From the NCBI GenBank assembly GCA_018136815.1, contig CM030931.1, positions 8,668,557 through 8,732,556 on the forward strand: a stretch of 64,000 nt of DNA, in the 5' to 3' direction. This document shows, piece by piece, positions 33,601 to 45,917 of the stretch; the stretch's first letter is position 1, and each line of letters starts with the position of its first letter. A model generated the notes under the pieces. That model searched no databases. It saw only the letters and a program-made list of their open reading frames with translations, and had not been told where the DNA came from. The translations under genes were made by a program, and so were the position numbers. This DNA is from Isochrysis galbana (Eukaryota > Haptophyta > Isochrysidales > Isochrysidaceae).

Positions 33601-33848
33601 AAAAGTGGATGAGCCAAACGAGAGCGGCACCTACCGCCCTGACGTACATGTGTCATGGTGGGCACTTGAGTTGCGTCAAGAGTCTGCTCCTCAGGGCCTA
33701 GACAAACCCCAACTAGGGAGGAGCACTGCTACTGGCCGTGACGTCCAATAATTTGAAGACGACCATAGCGCTACTTCAGCATCGCGCCGACCCGAACGCT
33801 CAGAAGAACGGTGCCCCACTCGTGACCGTGTTGATTGGAGTGGAGTGA
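33600..33848 (+). pseudogene. Ankyrin-repeat pseudogene fragment
   Basis: One frame reads YMCHGGHLSCVKSLLLRA, a TAG (33699-33701), TNPN, a second TAG (33714-33716), then GALLLAVTSNNLKTTIALLQ and HRADPNAQKNGAPLVTVLIG, ending at TGA 33846-33848. The helix-turn-helix pattern and the final ADPN are typical of ankyrin units. The two in-frame stop codons and the lack of a start mark it as decayed. Confidence 0.65.
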
Positions 33849-34350
33849 GGCTCGGAGAGAGATAAAAAACCTTTTAATTATCACGCCTCGCACGTGGATT
33901 TGGGTCTCTATAACAATAAAATAACTGAGCGTTAATAAAAAAACGTTCTTGAAGGTGTCCGCTAAGCTACTGTACACTCCTACACTCCCGTGTTCCCTCC
34001 GAAATCGCCTTTACCCCTACCGCTACTCTCCCTCCTTCCCGCTCCCCCCCTCGTTCCTTTTTCTTCGGTTTTGGGGGGTCGGCTCGTGTACACTACTTCG
34101 AGCCTCGCGTTGGGGGGAGGGGGAGGGGTGGGGCAGGCCTCTTGCGTTGGTTTATGGCGTCCGAGGGCTATGCTCGCCCCTATGTGGGGGGGCCGACCTT
34201 TCGGCTTTCGGCCTCACCCATCGGGTCATTTGGTCGCGGGCGCTGCATCTTCCGCGCCCATTTTTATCCCTAATTGCTCTGGCTTCGGTTTCGTTTGTTT
34301 TTGTTAGTCTCAATATATGCCACTGTTGACGAAACCACCCAGGCCATTTG
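33849..34350. other. Intergenic, no gene recognised
   Basis: 33905-33950 carries a fragment of the repeat seen at 6.2 and 10.35 kb (AATAAAATAACTGAGCGTTA). The remainder is CT-rich then mixed. No gene is seen. Confidence 0.35.
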
Positions 34351-34460
34351 AAGCATTGGCCCTGGCAAAAGCGCGGGCCCAGACGGCATCCCCGCGGAGG
34401 TATACAAAGCGCACGAAAACATAGTAGCACCGATACTTACCGAGCTTTACCATCAGTCGC
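34351..34460 (+). pseudogene. Non-LTR retrotransposon reverse transcriptase fragment
   Basis: In one frame the DNA reads IGPGKSAGPDGIPAEVYKAH then ENIVAPILTELYHQSL. This is the conserved N-terminal RT block (GKSxGPDGIPxExYK) of LINE-type elements. Upstream and downstream lack the rest of the RT, so it is a short relic. Confidence 0.7.
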
Positions 34461-34692
34461 TAGTCACGGACTCACACACCACCCAGCTGCAGTCCAGCAC
34501 CGGGTACACGACACTGCGCGACAAGCGAGATGCAATGCGGAAAGAGCCGAGGGAGGTCCCATCCCGAGGCACACCCCAATCACACGATTGCGTGACAGCC
34601 AGAAGTCAGCCCGTCTTGGACTTGCTGACTCATCTTCGTGAGCTCAGCACAAAGCTCATCGAAGTGCTTGGGTAGCGCGGCGGCAGGCGAGG

Positions 34693-35680
34693 CTAAGGTG
34701 CCACTGCGCGCCCGGCGGAGCTCTTGGGCTGCCTCCGTGAGGTGCCGAGGTAATTCCACCGCACCACCGCAGAGCCGCTCGCTCGTGCACGAAGAGAGGT
34801 GAGAGCGTGGAGAGCGGGTGACGGGGTATCATCACGGGTGCCGACATCGGAGTTGTTTTGAGAGGAATCGAAGGACTGGACCGCGGACGCATTGATCGCT
34901 GCCACGCGCATGATGGCGGTGGCAGTGGTATCGAGAGGCAGGTAGTGCTTGGAAGCTGCGATCGATGGCCGCGGCGACGTAGGACGAATTAAAGAAGACT
35001 CGGATATCGACGACGTGGAGACGGGCTCGGAGGACGGGATCGACGAAGAAACTCGGAGAAGTGGGGTGTCGGACGGCGGCGACGGACGCCGCGGCCGCGA
35101 GAAGACCACCGGTGAGAGACATGAAGGGCATGGCTTAGAGACTCGGTTGGGCTGGCTCAATGGACGTAGAAGCTCGGTTTGGGAGGCGGCCGTTCCTCGA
35201 CGTGCAAAGGAGTTGTGGTCACTCTCCATGGTCACGTCGGAAGAGGAATCGGGCCAGGCATCGACTTCGTTGCAATCTGTCGTCGTCGGTGTCGGCGCCG
35301 GCGAAAGAAGAGACGTGGCTGTCGTAGAAGCCGGCTGCGGGGAAGGCTGAGGCCCGGGTGGTGGCTCTGCGGCAGCGGCTGGCGTGGGTGGTGGCCGAAG
35401 AGGTTCTGCAGGCATTGATTTCCACAATCGTGCGGAGGCGGCGGTGGACTTCTGGGTCGTTACCACACTCGCCGCTGCCGCCCTCGCAGAGAAAACGAAT
35501 GTACGGTTGGCAAACGACGGGGTTATGAGCTCCGTCGCCCGTGCCATATTTCCACAGGTCTGCCTCGGGCGTACCAGATGGGGCCCGGGGACGAAAGGCG
35601 CAGTACGCGCAGCCGTTGGCGTCGGTCCACTCCTTGACGTCGCGGTCTAGGTCGTCGAGACTAACAAAAATGGGCGCGAC
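34693..35680 (-). pseudogene. Frameshifted low-complexity gene with Cys-rich start
   Basis: Two overlapping minus-strand frames look coding in succession. One (about 35680-35420, no ATG) reads DLDRDVKEWTDANGCAYCAF and PVVCQPYIRFLCEGGSGECG, a possible zinc-binding segment. The other (ATG 35547 to 34693, 284 codons) is rich in Pro, Ser and Ala from about 35420 onward. A further coding-like stretch, LPKHFDELCAELTKMSQQVQ, follows in a third frame at about 34620-34680. The simplest reading is one transposon-type or host gene broken by frameshifts. It adjoins the reverse-transcriptase relic and the GA-tract element. Confidence 0.3.
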
Positions 35681-35699
35681 GTAACGAGAATGCTTATAT

Positions 35700-35765
35700 T
35701 GAGAAATTTGCCAGATGGGGCCGGTTTCGTAACCAGATGGTGCCGGTTTCGGTTTCGTAACCAGA

Positions 35766-35770
<5 letters not shown>
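35700..35770. repeat. Short tandem repeat, three units
   Basis: The unit CCAGATGG(G/T)GCCGGTTTCG(GTTTCG)TAA occurs three times at the edge of the long inverted repeat, possibly marking its insertion junction. Confidence 0.7.
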
Positions 35771-36291
<521 letters not shown>

Positions 36292-36339
36292 TACATACAT
36301 CCACTTCAACTTCAAAGGAGAGTATATTCCACGCGATAA

Positions 36340-36590
36340 ATTCCTAGAAACATGAATGAAACATGGGAAAGCATAGTAAAGCATGCGAAAAACTTAATAG
36401 AAGCGGTAACGCAAGACGGCACCGCCGCCCGAGCACATGACGGGGGAGGCACTGAGCCCCCAACTACGGAGATCCCAAAGCCGGAAATACATATCACAAG
36501 AGGACGAATACTTCGCAAAAGAAAATAATAAATGGTACGAAGTCGGCGAACTTTCATATCTGGGCACCCCAATAATAAAATAACTAGTGG
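36340..36590 (+). pseudogene. Possible retroelement fragment with YLG motif
   Basis: Two overlapping frames look coding: RNMNETWESIVKHAKNLIEA (from about 36347) and then KYISQEDEYFAKENNKWYEV followed by GELSYLGTPI (about 36480-36582). The latter resembles the KYLG block at the end of non-LTR reverse transcriptases. The fragment ends in a repeat, GGTTCCATTCGCCGCGAGTG (36590-36609). Confidence 0.35.
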
Positions 36591-36697
36591 TTCCATTCGC
36601 CGCGAGTGCGGTAAGAATATTATAAGGTTTTTAACACAAGAAAGGAAAGCCACATCATCCTCGGGCATCACGATTCTCAAGAGCACATGGTAGCCGC

Positions 36698-39600
36698 CTA
36701 AAAGTTCTCCTTGAAGAATGTGAATTGACGTGGGCGCTTGGCATCGCTCATACGGCGCGGGTTCCGAACTTTGCTAGGAGTACCATTCATCTTTTTACAC
36801 ATCGTTGATAGCTGATGAGCGATGGCCATGGGGCCACAGAGGAACACGCCAATGTCGTCCTCGGGAAACTCCTCACCGATCCTCCGCCCGACGCGATTCC
36901 AGTCGGGCCGACCGGCGTACTGGTGATAAAGTTGGTTGGCGGTCACACTCTTTAAGTTGATCTCTCCCGTCAGATACGTGTTGAGCTCAAAGATGCTGCC
37001 CAGATAAGGGTCCTCACATATGCCAACCAAAATGTCCCTAAAACTGTTGAACTCGTCCGCATTGCGGCACGTCCAGAAAAAGGCCACCTTCTTGAGCGGT
37101 GTCTCTAGAACACCATTCTTGGCCTGGTATGCCAACGTCTTGAGAATTGAGGCGAACGGTGTCACGCCCACGCCCGCTGCGACTAGCATCATCACGGAGT
37201 AGTGCGTCACGTTCTCCGACGGGGTGCCGTACGGACCGTCGACGTAGAGACGGTGACCCACCTTGAGGCTCTCCAGCCCCTGTGAGGACCGATGCAATGG
37301 CTTGCCGGGGGCTGCGATGATCGAATTGCGGAGGGCAGGCGTCACCATCGGCTTGCTGCTACGGTCAAACTTCTCCTCCAACGTCTGGCGAGGGTTATTT
37401 GTCGGCGCATCCGATGTGAGGAGCTTGCGAATACCGTACGCCCAGTCCATATCCTTGCGGCACTTGATGTGGACGCTAAAGGTGGCCTCCCAAGGCGATG
37501 AGGAGATGGTGAAGGGGTGCCACTCTGTCTTGGACACCTGAGGACACTGTAAAAAAAGATACTGTCCCGCTTGGAACTTGAAGCGGCGGCCGTCGATGGG
37601 GCGCATGGTGATGTGGAGCACGTCCTTGGCCGGCATTTCGGCGGCGACCATCTCCACTTGCTTGAGACCGCGCATCCTGCCGATGAGCTTGTCGAAAATG
37701 ATCAAGACGACAGGGAACAGAGAGTACTCCCAAAACCGCTTGGAGTGGCTCCAGAGCAGGATCAGCACGATGAGCCAGAGCTTGTGGATGCGCACAAAGA
37801 GCGAGTGGCCGCTGAAGCTAAACTTGGTGAAAGGGATGCCCCAGTGACCGCGTCGGAAGCGTTCGAGGCCGGTGGCCATCATTAGCACCATGCAGAGCAA
37901 GGTGAGGTGCCCGCTAATGCCGTTCCACTTCATGAGGGTCTGCTCCAGGAGACTGTCGCCAGTACCAGCCATCGAGTGCCAAAAAAAATCAATGTAGTGA
38001 AAAGTGATATGACCCGAGCAGTGGAAGAGAATGAGCGCGCCGATGAGCTTATGAAAGTGTAGGCTGTCATCGACAGGCAGGACGCGCCCCATCGGCGTCA
38101 TGCGCATCCACGAGCTCAGGTTGCGGAGCATGGGCAAGAATATGAGGTTGCAGAGCAAGTCCAGGCACCGACCGTGACCCTTGGCAAAGGCGTAGTAAGG
38201 CGCCTCGTCTGGATCGTCAAATGACTTCCAGTAGCCGATGGCCCAGAAGACGCCGCAGGCGACAAGCAGCAAGATTGTGAAGGGGTAGCGGAAGAGGACG
38301 CTGTCCTCCAAGAAGCCGAAGCAAGTATTCGTGAGATAGAGGAAGCCCCGAGAGAAGGCACCCGGCTCCCGGTCCTCAGAATGCGCAACAAGCAGCCTCC
38401 AACGGATTAGCACTATGACCGCAATAAATAGCACAGCACCGGCTACACCAAGGCCGATGTACAAGGGCAGGAGCCATCCTTGAACGACGATCAGCCCCTT
38501 TTGGTGGCGCGAACCAAAGGCGTGATTTCGGGTCGAGAAGTAGGGGTAGACGCCGGGCCTGCTCAGCAACACGAGGCCCCCGTCGAAGTAGGCGGATGCA
38601 GCATTCAGCACTTTGCAGTTGGAGCCGGATTGTTCGTCAAAGTCCATGTCGTCGCATGCATTTGAGGCCACGCAGTTTCCTGGGGATACGCAGTCAACAT
38701 CCTGGTCGAGGTAGGCCATGTGCCTCGCCGTGGCCTCGTCGGGGAAGACGCTCGTAAAGCGCGATGAGGAAGCTGAGCCGATGGCCGCCTCAAGGTAGCC
38801 GTGGCGCGCCGGGATGCTGAGGTCTGCCGCGGGGAGCTCGACGAGATTAGTGCGATCCGTCATTGCGCGCCCGTTGCCCGCATTGCCAGGTGGGTTGGCG
38901 TCGGAGCCCGTCCACTGGATGTGCACGCAGTCGCCCTCATATGCTTCGAGCTCGCCGGGGGTAAAGTCGTACGGCAACGAAGGGAACACCTGCACAATGT
39001 CGCCACGCCTGCCTTTGACGTTGAGATTGTGGATCCTGGCGTCGCGGCACTCGCCCGAGGTGGGCCTTCTGCGGATGAGAAACGTATGCGAGCGGTCCTC
39101 AAAGGTGTGGCCGAGCTGCGACGAGTCGATGCTGAGCTTCAGTGAATACCTCGTCGAAAGGTCAACGTTGTTGAAGCCGATGAAGTCTGCAGTAAGGTAG
39201 CTCGACACAATGGTGTTGTCGCCATTGTAGAGGCTGCTGGTCGTCCATGGGTCGAAATCGCTCGTGGTAATGTTGTACCGCACACGCATTGTGCACCTAG
39301 CCTCCTGCGCGCCCAGCACGCTCAGCACATCCCCCGGCACATTCCAAATCAAATGTGTTGGGACCGCCTGCTGGGAGCCCTTGGTGCCGTGCGGACTATC
39401 TGCGTTGGCAAGCTGGTTCTCACGGGCGTATGGCGAAACCTGGCAGATGGGCGGCGGGGTGCCCCACTTGCCGCTCTCAACCCACACTCCCGACTCTTGG
39501 TCGGACTCGCAGGCGGCGAAGGTGTTGGGCCCAACGATGCCGGACTGAGAGCGCTCTAACTGCCGACACTCGCCCGTGTCCTGGAGGTACGCCTTATCGC

Positions 39601-40542
39601 AGCACATCCCGTAGTCACGGACATTCTGTGATTGTGTCTTGAACGTGTGGCAGTGGGCGGTTTCGTCGGTGAGGATGGCGATGTCGCGCCACGGTGTGGG
39701 GTGCCAATACCTGAAGAAAAGAGGGTGCGAATGAACGATTGAGGGCAGTGTGAATAGAACGACAGCTTGGGCACCCAAATGGGGCGATTGGTGATGGGGA
39801 GGGGGGCCGCGGCGCGAGAGCGGCTTCTCACGGATAGTAGTCACGCTCCTCGGGGCACTCCAGTCCGCTGCGGGAGCCGTTTGGGTTCTGTCTGGTGTGG
39901 ATGGCCGAGTCCCCTGACAGCATGGGAGCGAGGGTCGGTCGAGAAGCTCGCGGTGACGAGCGCAAAGGTTCAGCGGGTGTGACTGGCAGGCTTGGGCGCA
40001 CCAGTGAGAACCTGGTCGGCAGTATAGAGGCCCTTGTTGCGTGAGCGAGTCGCACAGTCTGTGTAAAACTGGAGCGACTCGTGCATCCCATACTGAGTGT
40101 CTGCGGCCGCTGCGGGCGTGTCGGGTATCCGCTCCGTCGTCCTACCGTTGCGCAGCCCGGGCGACGAGTCTTCGCACATGTACTGCACCACCACGGTGCA
40201 GTACATGTTTTGGTTGGCGCGACCGCAGCCGCTGTCGACCGTCATCTCGACCTCAAGCTCCGACCCCTCGTAGAAGTACATCTCGCCCTCTCCAGCTCCG
40301 GGAGCCGACGCGTTGTAGCTTCCTTCTCCGTCAGAACATGAGGGCTTGCACGCGTCTCCGACCTGGTAGCCGCCATTCCGATGATTGTGGGAGGCGAACA
40401 GGCGAGTCGGGTTCTCCACCGTGTTGGAGACCTCGTTCAGCTTGTTGTTTGAGCCACGGGGAGCGTGGAGGTAAATGGCTCCGTGCGTCGGCCGTGTCAT
40501 GGCGGCGATGAGCATGAGGAACCGCGGCCAGGCATCTGGCAT
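36698..40542 (-). CDS. NADPH oxidase with large extracellular domain, 3 exons
   Basis: Membrane flavocytochrome moving electrons from cytosolic NADPH through FAD and two hemes to reduce oxygen (or metal) on the far side. Exons on the minus strand are 40542-40002, 39913-39832 and 39710-36698. Phases fit and give 1211 residues. There is a signal peptide at residues about 1-21 (ends THGAIYLHAPRGSNN). A roughly 590-residue Cys-rich ectodomain contains RGSNNKLNE, YNASAPG, SRNKGLYTADQ, NPNGSRSG, CPEERDYYP and YWHPTPWRDIAILTD; I associate this domain with algal and stramenopile proteins. A helix at about 617-649 precedes the ferric-reductase domain. Heme histidines are spaced exactly as in gp91phox: 14 apart (761/775) and 13 apart (850/863). 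FAD motif HPFTISSSP is at 939-947. NADPH motifs are GPYGTPS, AAGVGVTPFASIL and FLCGP, and the C-terminus FTFFKENF is NOX-typical. No EF-hand is seen. Confidence 0.95.
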
Positions 40543-41683
40543 GCTGCGTAGGAGACGGGAGGCCCGGGGGGAGGGGAGAGAGAGCAGAAGAAGGGGAAAG
40601 ATCAGCAGGGAAGTAGAAGAGAGAGAGGGGGGGGAGGAGAGGGGCTGTGTGAGATGTCGGTCGCCCTCCGAGGTACCCGGCACATGTTTACCGCGTTGGC
40701 GCGGGGGGGAAGGGGGGCCGGGGAGGGGGGTCGAATCTGCCTGGTAGGCCGATGAAGAAGTCGTGTGCATCTGGGGACGATCTCCATATCTCCGACAGAC
40801 CTCGCTCCCCTACGTTGTGTGAGATCATTCGAAACCTTCCCCCCTCTCCCGCCCTCAACTTGAAACCGCAGCGAATCCAGAATCTCCGTGTGGTGGGTGT
40901 GTCGAGCCACGGTGAGAGAGCGAGCAGGGGGGAGCTCGCGAGCACACGGAGAAATCCGCGAGCGTTCGTGAGATCGCTTTCTCTCCCCACAACCTTCGTC
41001 AGTTCTCTGATGAAAGTCATCATAACAAGCGCAGGGGGAAGGGGGAGCGGGAGGGACCCAGAAGGGGGGGCCGGTCCCAAGTGGGCTGAGAACCTCGGGG
41101 TAAAACCTCTGTGGAATCCGCCTGTCTTTCGTCTTTTCTAAAAGCTGAATACAGACTGGCCCCCATGAAACGAACAGAATATGAGATTCAACGCTCCCCC
41201 GTCGGAGCAGAGCTGATCTCAGTCTGTGAGATCGCCTGCGACTGCCCGCCAGCAGCTAACGAGCAGCGCGGTACGAGGGGGGGGGGGGGGGGGGGGCAGC
41301 TGAGCTTTCCCATAGCCCGATGAACGGGCGCCCATCTCCGAGCGACCTCGTTAGTGTGAGCTCTAAACGAGATAGCATGCGAGACCGACCGTTCGAAAAA
41401 TTCGACTCATCCTCCTCCCACCGCCCGCCCCCCTGCGCGCCCCCGCATCCCGTGCTGTCGCTTTCATGCTCGTTGGCTCGTTGGCCTCATCGAGCTGGTT
41501 TCCACTTTAACTTCTTACTGCCGGAGCACCCAAACACCGGAACAGGTGCTTCGGCTCGGTTTCTTCAGTATATTTCTTCTCGCAGCTTCACCCGCAGGCG
41601 TTGAGCCGCCGGGGGCCGCAGGGGGCATCCCGAGACACAATGCGATGGCCCAACCATCCACATATGTTTGATAATCTAGAGGT
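40543..41683. other. NADPH oxidase upstream region
   Basis: GA- and CT-rich DNA with G-runs (40626-40634, 41277-41296) and several open frames lacking domains. Probably the oxidase promoter and 5' UTR plus unannotated intergenic DNA. Confidence 0.35.
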
Positions 41684-41997
41684 AAGCCCCCCAGGAGTTT
41701 TTATGGGCTTGGTGTGACGGTCAAAAAATCCACCCCCCCCCCGCATGTTACATGTTAATAGTTAGTAGTTAGTAGTTATAATAGAAATAGAGCGGTCAAA
41801 CACAAACATGGCTTTTACTTTTAACTTCGTAAGGTCTAAGGGTGAAAATTCACCAAGTCAAGATCAAGATAGATAGGGCAGTTAAAAAGGGGCTTTTAAC
41901 TACTAACTACTAGTAATAGTAAGGGTTGGGCTGCGGGCTGCATTTTTTGACCGTGGCGCGATGCCCAAAACCAATAAAAAAACTCCAGGGGGGGCCA
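41684..41997. mobile_element. MITE-like element with ~50-bp imperfect terminal inverted repeats
   Basis: The left end reads AAGCCCCCCAGGAGTTTTTA then GACGGTCAAAAAATCC; the right end reads GCATTTTTTGACCGTGG then AATAAAAAAACTCCAGGGGG. The element is about 314 bp and AT-rich inside, with repeated TAGTAGTTAGTAGTTA words and no gene. A related solo end is near 15355-15405. Confidence 0.75.
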
Positions 41998-42084
41998 TCA
42001 TGCTCCTTCGAGCCCTCGCCTTGATTAAAATGACTACTAACTACAATGACTACATTCTTTTTGCCTTTAGCTTTAGCCTTTAGG

Positions 42085-42830
42085 AACTAAGTTTATACTT
42101 GGTTGACCCATGGGGGGGGCACGAGCACGAAACTCTCCCCATGGGGTTGGTAAGCGGCTAAAAAGTTCCGTCCTACATTATAGGACCGCGTCCTACGTCC
42201 TACGATTTCGGTGTATTTGTAGGACGAGGACCCTGAGCTTGAAAGCCACACAACTTTCGAGAGTGAAGGATTGGGACTTCCCACCAACTGAAGGATAGTC
42301 CCAACTCAGTCTTGAGATCCTTAGCTCCCACTATGGCCAAGGCTGTAGACTTCGTCTTGACCGAGCTTTCGGCTCCAGCGTGAACTGAGTACTTCGGCCA
42401 TCGGAGGCCACCGGGTGCGTCGAGAGTTTTGTTTTTGCCCCGCAAGAGGCAAAAGCAGCCAAAACTCTCATTGGGCTTCAAAACCAAGCTTGGTCTCCAC
42501 TGAAGGTCGAAAAGAACCCATGCCAAAGAGCATTTCATCTCGTGGGAGCAAGCTCTAGGGAGCTCATCATGAGCCTCAAATCGTGTCCTCAGGTGTTTGC
42601 GGCAATTCGTAGGACAACGCCGTTTTTTGCCGGGAAGGCTTCCGCGAGTGGCAAATAACTCATTATGCTTTGAGAATGGTGTCTTGAGCCTCTAGCAGGA
42701 CTCAATGAGTGAGGGCAATGAGATGAACACAGAAACCAAATCCTAGCTCCCCATTCCTAGATTGAACCGTGTCTTCATAGTTCACAACGTCGTCCTACAT
42801 TGTAGGACTCGTCCTATAAAGCTGGGTACC
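42085..42830. mobile_element. Element with TCCTACATT-TAGGAC end repeats
   Basis: The palindrome AACTAAGTTTATACTTGGTT (42085-42104) precedes GGGGGGGCACGAGCACGA, as in other family A edges. Then GTCCTACATTATAGGAC (42171 on) and GTCCTACATTGTAGGAC (42791 on) bracket about 620 bp containing more GTAGGAC words. The minus-strand frame at 42200-42538 has no recognised domain. Confidence 0.5.
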
Positions 42831-43279
42831 TTTATCCGTAAGGTGTCACCGGGTGTCACCCTCCTATGTAAGCATAAGCAACAGAGAAACTCCAGCGCCT
42901 CACGAGCTCACGAGGGGGGTGGAAATGGCTGCGTAGCGCACGAGCGCACGTGCACGTGGGCAACACCCCCCGACACCGAAAATCAAAATCAAGAGATCAA
43001 GAGATCAAGGAATGAAGGGGGGGAGGGAGGGAGGGGGGAAGAGAGACGAGTGATAGATATAGAGGGCGATGTCGTATGACGCCCATGCGTCGCGGGGCAT
43101 CCTAGTAGCGCTAGCGGTCCCTTTCGTAGAATTTAAGAGTTTTTAAATCTTAGCCAATGGCAAAAGTGCGCGCACGTCAACAAGATTGGATCGTGGCCGA
43201 TCGAGTGGCCAAATTACAGCGACGGCGTGAACTGAGATTGGAGGGGGTTCACACATTTGGATGTCAAGGGATGCATCTA
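42831..43279. other. Intergenic, no gene recognised
   Basis: 3' flank of the exonuclease gene. Contains G-rich and GAGA-rich patches (43017-43045) and no supported gene. Confidence 0.35.
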
Positions 43280-45019
43280 TCAACTCAGACCGGCCTCACT
43301 CGACGCTGCGGCGGCTGAATCTGCACTCTTCTCCACACCGTGGGGGGGCGTTGCATTTTCAGGTAAGGAAGGTGTCGCTCGATCCGCCGTCCCTTCGCGC
43401 TTGCCGTTGGAAATGGCGAAGGCGACACATGAGAGGCCTGCAGCGGGCGCCTGGAATTGGGCATCATTTTCTCGGACCGAGCCACATCCGACGAGCGTGA
43501 GCAGCGTATTCCTTGGTAGCCGACTCATAAGCCTTGCGATACTGCTGTTGAGGGCAGCAAGGGAATCGGCGTGGGCTGAGCGACTGCCCGACGCGTGAGC
43601 GACGAAGACATCCCTCAATGGTACCCATGCAAAGCGACGGTCGTCTTGCAACTGTGTCTCAGCATACTGCAGCCCAGCTGCATCAGATCGCACGTGCACT
43701 CGCATAGTCTCAGCCGGAGCATTGAGGAGCTGAAGCCTTTCCACCTCTGAATCTATGGCGGAACATTGCCATCCTGCACGTCCGAGGGCGCCGAAAAGGT
43801 CGGCAAACTCGCAATCGTCATCAGTGCCTCCTGGAAGCCCGAAGTGCAACCCACGCCGCAGCTTGAGGAGCACCAGATCCATCGCGGCGGCTGCATCTTC
43901 GCATGGGCAGTGGCCGCCATCTGATTGCTGGATGGCTCGCTTCAAGAAGCGCACACTAAGCGCACGCAGTGAGCTCTTCACCGGCGGTCCTTCTAGATTG
44001 TGCCTCAGCGGATACAATATGGACGTGTCGAGCACGCGAGTGTGTGCAATGCCCAAGGCCGCCAGGTCGTTCTCAAGTGAATGCCCAACGAGATAGGTCT
44101 CGGGCACCTCGTTGATGATCTCCGACAAACGGGTGCGCACAGCGTCAGCCGTGGTGCTAGCGCTCGCCAACATGGCTGGGGTGATGCCTGAATAGGCGGT
44201 GAGATGATCGGTTACTGTGTCCTGTGGGATAATGATCTCATCGAGTAGCGTGCGTGATGACTCGTCAACCACGCCAACTCGCGCGAGCTGCTTCTTTTCA
44301 CCCGCAAGACACATCTCACAATCAATCGCGAGGAGCCGTGCAATTGGCCGACATGACTCTCCTGAGCTTTTGAAATCCAGAGCCGACTCCTCTGCGCCCT
44401 CGTCACAGGCGGAGGCCATGCCATGTGCGCAAATAGCGGGCGTCGCCGAGCCCTGTTCTCTGGGCGCAAAGGGCTCGGTAGGGAAGCCATTTTGTTCGAG
44501 CTCGAGCGTGCTGAGCGCGAATTCTCGTACATACGAGGCGAACCAGGCGCCATTGGCATCTTGCTGCACGTGTCGGCTGGATGTGTTCGGCGAATCGCTG
44601 TCCTTGTCTCCAGGAGACTTGCGCTTGCGCCCAAGCCGCACTCGGAGCAGGTGTGACGCCAGTGAGTGCGACCGGCCCCTTGCGATCACTTTTGGGACGC
44701 GCAGCGTCCGGCGGATGCCTTCGCCGAGCGTTAGGCTGCGCAGACCAGCGGCGTCGAGGCCTGGAACGTAAAGGACGAGCGCCCCACGCAGGAGCGGGCG
44801 GTTGCGCACCATCACCCAACGCGGCATGCTGCCCAGCTCGGGGTGGAGGCACCAGAGCAGCAGGTTCTGCACCTCCGAAGGCGGGAGCGAGTCGGGCGCC
44901 TGCGCGAGCAGCTGGAGCTCAGCGCGAGCGGCCGTGCCGTGCACCGCGAGGCACTGCTCAGCCGTGCCGAAGCCCTTTTCCAGCTGCTTGCGCAGCTTCT
45001 TCTTGTGCACCTTGCCCAT
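43280..45019 (-). CDS. DEDDh 3'-5' RNA exonuclease, REXO5/SDN-like
   Basis: Predicted nuclear RNA 3'-end trimming exonuclease of the DEDDh (EXOIII) superfamily. A single exon from ATG 45019 gives 579 residues. The very basic start (MGKVHKKKLRKQLEKGFG) suggests nuclear or nucleolar location. Residues 45-100 (WCLHPELGSMPRWVMVRNRP then LVLYVPGLD) match the N-terminal region typical of REXO5/SDN proteins. Catalytic motifs are LLAIDCEMC (Asp233, Glu235), GHSLENDL (Asp318), and H370-CPCED375 of the ExoIII motif. The segment from about 420 to 579 may hold a degenerate RNA-binding domain (LTLVGCGSV). All acidic catalytic residues are present. It lies between NADPH oxidase and the right arm of the inverted repeat. 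Confidence 0.88.
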   Translation of the reverse strand: MGKVHKKKLRKQLEKGFGTAEQCLAVHGTAARAELQLLAQAPDSLPPSEVQNLLLWCLHPELGSMPRWVMVRNRPLLRGALVLYVPGLDAAGLRSLTLGEGIRRTLRVPKVIARGRSHSLASHLLRVRLGRKRKSPGDKDSDSPNTSSRHVQQDANGAWFASYVREFALSTLELEQNGFPTEPFAPREQGSATPAICAHGMASACDEGAEESALDFKSSGESCRPIARLLAIDCEMCLAGEKKQLARVGVVDESSRTLLDEIIIPQDTVTDHLTAYSGITPAMLASASTTADAVRTRLSEIINEVPETYLVGHSLENDLAALGIAHTRVLDTSILYPLRHNLEGPPVKSSLRALSVRFLKRAIQQSDGGHCPCEDAAAAMDLVLLKLRRGLHFGLPGGTDDDCEFADLFGALGRAGWQCSAIDSEVERLQLLNAPAETMRVHVRSDAAGLQYAETQLQDDRRFAWVPLRDVFVAHASGSRSAHADSLAALNSSIARLMSRLPRNTLLTLVGCGSVRENDAQFQAPAAGLSCVAFAISNGKREGTADRATPSLPENATPPHGVEKSADSAAAASSEAGLS

Positions 45020-45414
45020 CGGTGAGGAGGGAAGCGTGCGGGAAGGGAGAGAGCAGGGGGAAGCCGGCTGCAGAGCGAACGCGACGGGGCGGGGGCGGGA
45101 GGCGGGAGGGGGCGGGCGCGAGGGCGAGGGGGGAAGTCAAGCGCGGCGCGAGCGCGGCGCCCGCCCGTCTCTCTTTCTCATTCTTGTGAATCTCCTCTCC
45201 CTCTCTGGAGTAGGAGTGTAGGAGTACTCTAGCGCTTGCTCGTCTAAAAAAAATCTGAAGATTCTGGGGTAGCACCCACGACGGACTCGGTACCGGAACT
45301 CGTACCTGCTACTCTACCTCCCTACCGACACCGCCCTTATTTCCCCTCGCTCTCCGCCCGTGCAAGCGCCGAGCAAGCCCGACGACACATGCGGCCTGCG
45401 GCATCTGCGCTCTG
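45020..45414. other. Exonuclease upstream region
   Basis: GA/GC-rich on the plus strand, likely the promoter of the minus-strand exonuclease. At 45245-45275 a poly-A plus TCTGAAGATTC block recurs at 28208-28230 and, inverted, at 48400-48420. Confidence 0.35.

Positions 45415-45917
<503 letters not shown>

Noticed and set aside
37571-37885. Plus-strand frames inside the NADPH oxidase gene
   Set aside because: Antisense shadows of a well-supported coding exon.
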